Of a stretch of 11,369 nt of DNA, positions 9,601-11,369 are shown one piece after another (within the stretch, counting starts at the first letter, position 1; every line of letters begins with the position of its first letter). The notes under the pieces were generated by a model. It ran no database searches and had not been told where the DNA came from. It worked only from the letters and a program-made list of their open reading frames with translations. The stretch lies in assembly GCA_032353305.1 (NCBI GenBank), contig JAUCNG010375039.1, positions 1-11,369 on the forward strand, written 5' to 3'. The translations under genes and the position numbers were made by a program. This DNA is from Cephalothrix spiralis. Its lineage: Eukaryota; Nemertea; Palaeonemertea; Archinemertea; Cephalotrichidae.

Positions 9601-10313
9601 GTCTATTCTAATTCTTCCAATAAATTGAAGATTATCTGATTTTAACCTGCAATACAAAAATATGTGTATGATAGTTTATTTGATTTTAAGCTCAACATTT
9701 TAATATCGTTAAAACAATCAAATACATTCCGCTTGCTAAACAGTACTTATTGGATTTAGGGTTGTGTTCCGACTGTGCTATACTTAAAGTAGTACTGAAA
9801 TTATTTAAAGTAGTAACCCACTCCTCCTCCCCCACCCCCTACAATGTCTTCGAGAAACAATGTTTTTCAAAGACATGCATGGGGACTTTAACCGCTATGA
9901 CTTCAAGTGTAAACCGGAAGTACATGTAGCTATGATAGAAAGTTCTGATCTCGAGAGAGACGCATAATAACATAGTGTTAGGACTTCTTGGGACCATTGC
10001 GCTTTCGCGCCGGTAAATTGAAAATGGACAACATGATGTAATGTTTGAGGATTTCTATAAACCCTATATATGTCATATATCATTTATATGTCCAAATGAA
10101 ATTGGTGCAGTAGACTTTTAAAAGTCTATTATTTAGAGGCCTACTTCGGATGCAGTCTCTACTGGGTGGCTCGGTCAGTATAAATACGTGGAGGGGGACC
10201 CTCCCTTACAATTACAAAATGCTTAAGATTTACCTTTCTGTTAGCTCAGGTACTTTCGGAGTTGTACTGGCGCTCTTTTGTGGTCGTTGGACAAACCTAT
10301 ATTTATCAGCCAT
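395..10313 (-). CDS. ZNFX1: ZNFX1-type SF1 helicase gene, start codon to first NFX1 zinc fingers (13 exons, 3' end outside window)
   Basis: Seen: thirteen minus-strand exons join in one frame through GT-AG introns and encode about 1540 residues. In order they give an RG-rich N-terminal tail, a helical region, a ZNFX1-specific domain (YLDVQFRLLREDFVAPLREG), Walker A GPPGTGKT near residue 601, motif Ia NTNHALDQFLEGI, VGGRSSSDALK, the DExx-like box IIIVEEAAEVLE near 1097, motif III LIGDHKQLRPS, LNQHRMRPEIS, motif V VDNYQGEENDIILLSLVRS, motif VI NRICVALSRAK near 1309, then Cys/His-rich NFX1-type fingers. Known of the family: ZNFX1 is a UPF1-like RNA helicase; the vertebrate protein is a dsRNA sensor and C. 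elegans ZNFX-1 acts in inherited RNAi. Inferred: an RNA-binding ATPase in defence or small-RNA pathways. All helicase motifs are intact, with no frameshift or in-frame stop, so the gene looks functional. Invertebrates often carry several ZNFX1-like paralogues, so strict orthology is not shown. Confidence 0.95.
881..1123 (-). CDS. ZNFX1: ZNFX1-like exon 12: first NFX1-type zinc fingers
   Basis: The acceptor is CCAATAACCAG before 1123 and the donor is AGG|GTAAGT after 881. All 81 codons are whole. It encodes VEVKTADDFRKVPEGGC, CTFRLECDHTCELRCHPYD, KCYKVCNRELC and FGHRCKKSCYVKC. The KVPEGGC...CEFRLGCGHVC...CHPYD pattern of human ZNFX1 identifies it. The regularly spaced Cys and His residues are the zinc ligands of NFX1-type fingers, which in NFX1 itself contribute to nucleic acid binding or ubiquitin ligase function. 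Here the role is inferred only. Confidence 0.95.
1124..1479 (-). other. Intron 11 (356 bp)
   Basis: It runs from donor GTGAGT to acceptor AATAACCAG. No coding or repeat content was recognised. Confidence 0.75.
1480..1580 (-). CDS. ZNFX1: ZNFX1-like exon 11: post-helicase linker
   Basis: This 101-nt exon has acceptor TTTCCTTTAAG before 1580 and donor AAA|GTGAGT after 1480. Joined to the preceding G it reads AQSILWQKMKKDLTAANRIG then SLNLYCQIHPNTK. Human ZNFX1 has PLWSKIIHTLRENNQIG and LRLCCQNHPETHT at the same point. The phase is 1 in and 0 out. Cys-X-X-His in the QIHPNT segment is shared with human. Confidence 0.93.
1581..2071 (-). other. Intron 10 (491 bp)
   Basis: It runs from donor GTTAGT to acceptor CCTTTAAG. 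It has no recognisable element; a short open stretch on the plus strand at 1711-1818 is not convincing. Confidence 0.75.
2072..2222 (-). CDS. ZNFX1: ZNFX1-like exon 10: helicase motifs V and VI
   Basis: The acceptor is TCTTTTCAG before 2222 and the donor is GGCCG|GTTAGT after 2072. Too short to stand out as an ORF, it encodes GEENDIILLSLVRSNNEGKI followed by GFLGSANRICVALSRAKMGF and YVIGN. The Arg of ALSRAK is the arginine finger of motif VI needed for ATP hydrolysis. Human ZNFX1 has GEENDIILLSLVRSNQEG and NRICVALSRAKKGMYCIGN here. It ends in phase 1. Confidence 0.96.
2223..2653 (-). other. Intron 9 (431 bp)
   Basis: It runs from donor GTATGA to acceptor TTTTCAG. It holds a short run of GGGAAGTA units at about 2527-2570 (AAGGGAAGTACATGAAGG and similar). 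Nothing else was seen. Confidence 0.75.
2654..2904 (-). CDS. ZNFX1: ZNFX1-like exon 9: second RecA domain and motif V start
   Basis: The acceptor is TTTTATTTACAG before 2904 and the donor is TACCAG|GTATGA after 2654. The exon encodes GMSSNMYFINHDQPEH, EFEALFIKRLCQYLLHQGY, PSQITILTPYSGQLQAFKK and VWITAVDNYQ. Human counterparts are GVSSNLFFVEHNFPEQ, PSQITILTTYTGQL and VHVVDKYQ. It forms the second RecA-like domain of the helicase; motif V (VDNYQ|GEEND) is split by the intron. Confidence 0.96.
2985..3430 (-). CDS. ZNFX1: ZNFX1-like exon 8: helicase motifs II, III and QHRM
   Basis: The acceptor is CTCTTTTTAAG before 3430 and the donor is CAAG|GTAAGT after 2985. The exon encodes YDGSTQLLNES, ATVIGMTTTGAAKH, IIIVEEAAEVLESHIVTSL, LVLIGDHKQLRPSPTVFELA, SLFERMI and LLNQHRMRPEIS, closing with YPKLEDDPCVENYPDVQ. 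These are motif II (the family variant VEEAAE in place of the usual DExx), motif III (Gln contacting ATP) and motif IV of SF1 helicases, nearly colinear with human ZNFX1. The phase is 2 in and 1 out. Confidence 0.97.
3431..3849 (-). other. Intron 7 (419 bp)
   Basis: A very AT-rich intron from donor GTATAG to acceptor TTTTTAAG. I see nothing else in it. Confidence 0.8.
3850..4265 (-). CDS. ZNFX1: ZNFX1-like exon 7: OCRE-like repeats, basic patch and VW...RWxLYRxW motif
   Basis: The acceptor is ATCTTTTATAG before 4265 and the donor is GACAG|GTATAG after 3850. The exon starts GFQVPVLNQ. Four aromatic octamer-like units follow (IDPYTGQQM, YDQYTGQQM, FDNRTGQYY, YDPNSGQVLY, about residues 930-978). 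Then come SRWQTQDGKAKKKKKLEKRL and MTEMEVHQVDNVWILQMDDR with WRLYRFWIDRY, which align with human EWQTQRNQKKKMKKRVKDEL and DEIEDVWQLDLSSRWQLYRLW. The octamer block is absent from human ZNFX1 at this place and looks like an OCRE-type module known from RBM5, RBM10 and AGGF1. Its function here is unknown. Confidence 0.93.
4122..4203 (-). repeat. In-frame 63-nt internal duplication in exon 7
   Basis: A 19-nt exact direct repeat (CATTTGTTGTCCAGTATAT on the plus strand) occurs at 4122-4140 and 4185-4203. The period is 63 nt, or 21 codons, so the frame is kept. Each copy encodes YTGQQM on the minus strand. The rest of the two units has diverged, which suggests an old duplication of an aromatic octamer unit. 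Confidence 0.85.
4266..4767 (-). other. Intron 6 (502 bp if exon 6 ends at 4768)
   Basis: It contains a small stem at 4509-4519 and 4545-4555 (GCGCCATTGCA against TGCAATAGCGC, one mismatch). A more GC-rich patch at about 4505-4660 stands out from the AT-rich flank and may be a repeat fragment. No protein similarity was recognised. Confidence 0.55.
4768..4982 (-). CDS. ZNFX1: ZNFX1-like exon 6: acidic linker; donor uncertain
   Basis: The acceptor GTTCTCCTAG before 4982 is clear, and the start VDPEESIDVEEQIDFLQKQR followed by MVDDEKE matches the human acidic linker (IEIAEEADLIQADRVIEEEE). The 3' end is ambiguous. Three phase-0 donors are possible: TTG|GTAGGT after 4894, GCG|GTACAT after 4768 and AGC|GTAACT after 4759. 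I chose 4768 because the frame stays open to 4744 and the extra residues (GIQKEINTLEIIECLNFLG) could align with human ELAKMLLAMRLDHCG. The 4894 donor is at least as good by splice consensus and may be an alternative isoform. Confidence 0.68.
5138..5249. repeat. 112-nt imperfect hairpin (foldback) in intron 5
   Basis: The arms 5138-5186 and 5198-5249 enclose an 11-nt loop (TCTCTGGGCTC). Paired blocks, from the base up, are TTATTAGTG with CACTAATAA, ATTATGCTC with GAGCATAAT, GATA with TATC and ACAAC with GTTGT. Mismatches and a small bulge lie between them, and about three quarters of the arm positions pair. It could be an old foldback MITE or a microRNA-like precursor on either strand. No host splice site depends on it. 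Confidence 0.65.
5478..5659 (-). CDS. ZNFX1: ZNFX1-like exon 5: helicase insertion (WLG segment)
   Basis: The acceptor is TTTTCTTTTAATAG before 5659 and the donor is CCGCAG|GTATGT after 5478. About 60 residues are encoded, including SLRSMVDQIGGSFNGKIMNE followed by WLGYGTHGMM and YTNLVRKLIRENQVPDAAAG. The Asp at the junction is made from GA|T. The segment corresponds to human ESLMNG...MMLEWLGLG, a weakly conserved part of the insertion between motifs Ia and II. The evidence is the WLG match, both splice sites and exact phase. Confidence 0.88.
5660..6145 (-). other. Intron 4 (486 bp)
   Basis: It is AT-rich. Short, loosely similar motifs built on TTTGG and CCAAA recur (around 5700-5760 and 5940-6000), but I could not define a repeat unit. 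No coding content was seen. Confidence 0.7.
6146..6736 (-). CDS. ZNFX1: ZNFX1-like exon 4: helicase motifs Q, I and Ia
   Basis: The acceptor is TCGTTCTTACAG before 6736 and the donor is CACGA|GTATGT after 6146. The exon opens with SSQHRALVAALTRNFSILQ, then Walker A GPPGTGKTFVGLK, which binds the ATP phosphates. Next come SILVVCNTNHALDQFLEGI (motif Ia) and MIVRVGGRSSSDALKSVNL, both strongly conserved with human ZNFX1. The charged helical tail (IKDELKKMSKQLEGIHNRI) begins the long insertion between motifs Ia and II that is typical of this family. The phase is 2 in and 2 out. Confidence 0.97.
7019..7246 (+). mobile_element. Retropepsin (aspartic protease) fragment of an LTR retrotransposon, antisense in intron 3
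   Basis: A 76-codon plus-strand frame without stops, bounded by TAA at 7016-7018 and 7247-7249, reads RRVNIKQSPYLFAHF, then LRLTLDTGAEPNFM (LDTGA at 7148-7162) and REAVAKLIGCKISKS. LDTGA is the active-site motif of retropepsins, and the surrounding pattern resembles the protease of Ty3/Gypsy-type Pol polyproteins. There is no start codon and no reverse transcriptase nearby, so it is a relic. Homology seems to end around 7230, only about 10 bases from the splice donor of exon 3 at 7241-7240. I assign it to LTR elements with good confidence; the family is inferred. Confidence 0.8.
7242..7917 (-). CDS. ZNFX1: ZNFX1-like exon 3: conserved ZNFX1 domain before the helicase
   Basis: The acceptor is TTGTTGTAG before 7917 and the donor is ACAG|GTGAGT after 7242. 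The exon encodes GGYDDPDHYLDVQFRLLRED through NELGLD. Landmarks shared with human ZNFX1 are HYLDVQFRLLREDFVAPLRE, WGVSKRLIFGSLVVLSRDNF, RFATVVDRKPKDL, IETTAYFEAYKHVLAALQKI and IVDCEGHTNPPGYM. This is the globular domain specific to the ZNFX1 group; its biochemical role is not established. The 676-nt length keeps phase 1 in and phase 2 out. A retropepsin fragment on the opposite strand lies directly beyond the donor. Confidence 0.95.
8029..8041 (+). repeat. Left target-site duplication of the U2-headed insertion
   Basis: AGTATAAGCTAGC is identical to 8596-8608. The flanking bases differ on both sides, so the match is exactly 13 nt. The length fits target-primed reverse transcription. Confidence 0.75.
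8042..8077 (+). pseudogene. U2 snRNA-like head (5' part only)
   Basis: The reading is ACCTATTGGCTAAGATCAA, then ACTGTAGTATCTGTTC. Canonical metazoan U2 has GGCCTTTTGGCTAAGATCAA, then GTGTAGTATCTGTTC. The first few U2 bases, the Sm site and the 3' stem-loops are missing. It is therefore a fragment and not a working snRNA gene. Confidence 0.8.
8220..8270 (+). pseudogene. Second, shorter U2-like segment inside the insertion
   Basis: GCTAA is followed at once by AGTATCTGTTC, as if the GATCAAACTGT between them in the first copy had been deleted. The following ATTAAACGGGTTAAT and TCCTCTGTAGTAGGA loosely recall the U2 bases after GTTC and its TCCTCT...GAGGA stem. The 11-nt match to the first copy is exact; the rest is weak. 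Confidence 0.45.
8596..8608 (+). repeat. Right target-site duplication of the U2-headed insertion
   Basis: AGTATAAGCTAGC, the second perfect copy of 8029-8041, immediately follows the right end GGGAGT of the insertion. Confidence 0.75.
8658..9646 (-). CDS. ZNFX1: ZNFX1-like exon 2: RG-rich tail and N-terminal helical region
   Basis: The acceptor TTTTTGTATTGCAG precedes base 9646 and the donor CAG|GTAAGT follows 8658. About 330 residues are encoded. The first part ends in a Gly/Arg/Ser-rich stretch (SRGNSGRGIGRGG), likely disordered and RNA-binding by analogy with RG tails. The second part is helical (SWIKSLHSEDPEDVVSELH, then VLIEALTKALQSKISKKYL) and matches the alpha-helical repeat region that precedes the ZNFX1 domain in human ZNFX1 (there ESLLQKDPSEVV). 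The end PPDDFREMPVLPTQEEL...PYLRANKT corresponds to the human linker with PIYPTYNEV and PFLRPN. The exon ends in phase 1 and makes Gly with the next exon. Confidence 0.93.
9647..10233 (-). other. Intron 1 (587 bp)
   Basis: It runs from donor GTAAAT to acceptor TTGCAG. It contains a perfect 18-bp palindrome (TAGACTTTTAAAAGTCTA, 10111-10128), a C-rich pyrimidine tract at 9817-9840 and a kappa-B-like GGGGACTTTA at 9881-9890. I see no coding sequence or transposon protein. Confidence 0.6.
10234..10313 (-). CDS. ZNFX1: ZNFX1-like exon 1, start codon and first 26 residues
   Basis: The ATG at 10313-10311 has G at -3 and G at +4, a good start context. The exon encodes MADKYRFVQRPQKSAS and ends VPELTE plus two bases (AG) before the donor GTAAAT. 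The next exon begins with G, giving AG|G (Arg) and then LKSDNLQFIGRI, so the phase fits exactly. The exon is only 80 nt. The call rests on start context, donor and phase, not on homology, because the N-terminus of this family is poorly conserved. Confidence 0.78.
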
Positions 10314-10337
10314 AACGACAAATTCTCAAGGTGTATA

Positions 10338-10352
10338 CTGAAAAAAGGAACA
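10338..10352 (-). promoter_or_regulatory. Probable splice acceptor in the 5' UTR, 24 nt before the start codon
   Basis: On the minus strand TGTTCCTTTTTTCAG is a textbook polypyrimidine tract plus AG. Exonic UTR would then be 10337-10314, leading into ATGG. This implies a non-coding first exon further right, either in the upstream region or beyond the window. No matching donor could be assigned. Confidence 0.45.
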
Positions 10353-10514
10353 ATCAAGTAGAATATGCACAATGCGACCATATTAGGATGAACTGATGAC
10401 GTCCTATGACCTTGAAAGTATTAATATATTACAGTACATTTATAATCAATTTATTCATCAATTTTTTTTTTACAGATTTTAACATAATCGGGTAGTACAG
10501 GGCAAATTGGCATA

Positions 10515-10546
10515 GCCAGTGTTACATGTAACATTGTAACACTGGC
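10515..10546. repeat. Hairpin with 12-bp perfect arms and a nested palindrome, upstream of the gene
   Basis: The arms GCCAGTGTTACA and TGTAACACTGGC flank an 8-nt loop. Within it, TGTTACATGTAACA (10520-10533) is itself a perfect 14-bp palindrome, so two alternative foldbacks compete for the same bases. Confidence 0.7.
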
Positions 10547-11369
10547 ATGGCATTTCATGCCCGTACTGCAAGTTAGAAAATGCAATTATAGTACATGTAA
10601 TAGATGGAATATTTGAGGGCCAAGTGCTTTCTATTCGGAACCGGAAATTTTTTTTTCCTTTATGGGCCGGCCATAAAGAACATTGATAGTTGCATTGGCT
10701 CAATAAAATCCTCTGGCTTGCAATTAGAAATAACGGAGTAAACAATGCATGCCACGGAGAACGGCAAAATCCGCGTATCCATAACTCGGTCAAGGGTGTC
10801 AAAGACCGCAAATCCATGACATGCTCTCATATCATGGCGAGCGCGAAGCCTCCAGATCCAGATGGCAGTGGTCCATGGACCAGCCTATTATAGCTACTAG
10901 CTTCGAAGCTTCTGCTGCCAACTTGCCATTATTACAACAATAGTTTGATATTCATCTTTGATAGCTTGTAATTTTGACAAATTTACGCCTATGAAAATAC
11001 CCCAATATCAGTGTCCGATAAGAAGGATTTGGTCTCCTTTTTTTAAATCAATGAAATAAGAGGATGAATATTATAGCTTAAGTGTAATCATAAAATCTCC
11101 AGCTGATGGAAAAAAGTGTGGAAAAAAATTATGGTCATTTTTTTGCTCGACGCTGTGAATGCGGAGATGACCATTTGTTGTGTCACTGAAGTCTTAACAA
11201 AGATCAGACACTGATGAGATGAAAGTAGTTATAGCAGGTAATTCCAGGGGGGGGGGGGGCTGACTGTGCATGACTGTGCATATTTTATATCACGAATTAC
11301 GCCGATAATCCTAATCCGAATCGAATATTTTTTTTTGCATGAAGGAAGTGACGGCTCTTGTGAAGCTAT

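Larger units (their letters stand above)
10314..11369. other. Upstream region without a recognised gene
   Basis: This is 5' flank of the minus-strand gene. It holds several short palindromes: 10515-10546, CTTTATGG/CCATAAAG at 10658-10678, GGTCCATGGACC at 10870-10881 and AGCTTCGAAGCT at 10899-10910. There is a 13-G run at 11247-11259 followed by two tandem copies of TGACTGTGCA at 11261-11280. A CpG-richer patch lies at about 10750-10900. A CRE-like TGACGTC lies at about 10396. I could not place a promoter or first non-coding exon. Confidence 0.5.

Noticed and set aside
10150-10341. Plus-strand ORF with an apparent hydrophobic start (MLKIYLSVSSGTFGVVLALF) behind a TATAAATA at 10179
   Set aside because: It is antisense to exon 1 of the ZNFX1-like gene, whose start context, donor and phase fit perfectly; the TATA-like string is on the other strand and likely chance.
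10690-10893. Plus-strand ORF containing MASAKPPDPDGSGPW in a CpG-richer patch
   Set aside because: It is short, ends at a stop after 19 codons from the inner ATG, and shows no recognised family. It could be a decayed element but cannot be supported.

Overview
The window is animal nuclear DNA, most likely from an invertebrate. It is AT-rich and holds GT-AG introns of roughly 80 to 740 bp and fragments of two retrotransposon classes. Its one dominant gene is a minus-strand homologue of ZNFX1 (NFX1-type zinc finger-containing protein 1). The species cannot be fixed from the sequence; a marine invertebrate is only a guess.

I could assemble the gene from its start codon through 13 coding exons: 10313-10234, 9646-8658, 7917-7242, 6736-6146, 5659-5478, 4982-4768 (3' end uncertain), 4265-3850, 3430-2985, 2904-2654, 2222-2072, 1580-1480, 1123-881 and 675-395. 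All twelve complete introns are GT-AG and the codon phases join without a break. This gives about 1540 residues. They run from an N-terminal RG-rich tail and helical region, through a ZNFX1-specific domain and a complete SF1 (UPF1-like) helicase core, into the first NFX1-type zinc fingers. The remaining zinc fingers and the C-terminus lie beyond base 1. Vertebrate ZNFX1 is a dsRNA sensor in antiviral defence, and nematode ZNFX-1 acts in small-RNA inheritance. A role in RNA surveillance or innate immunity is therefore the natural inference here.

Right to left on the plus scale: 10314-11369 is upstream DNA with several short palindromes, a 13-G run and a likely 5' UTR splice acceptor, but no recognised gene. 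Intron 1 (9647-10233) has no clear element. Intron 2 (7918-8657) carries a 554-bp insertion with a 13-bp target-site duplication whose left end matches the 5' part of U2 snRNA. Intron 3 (6737-7241) holds a plus-strand retropepsin fragment that abuts the splice donor. Intron 5 (4983-5477) holds a 112-nt imperfect hairpin. The other introns look plain. The last, partly visible intron (1-394) holds a minus-strand LINE reverse transcriptase fragment.

The most unusual points are the U2-headed insertion, an OCRE-like aromatic octamer repeat inside the helicase linker (exon 7, with a 63-nt internal duplication), and the foldback hairpin in intron 5.
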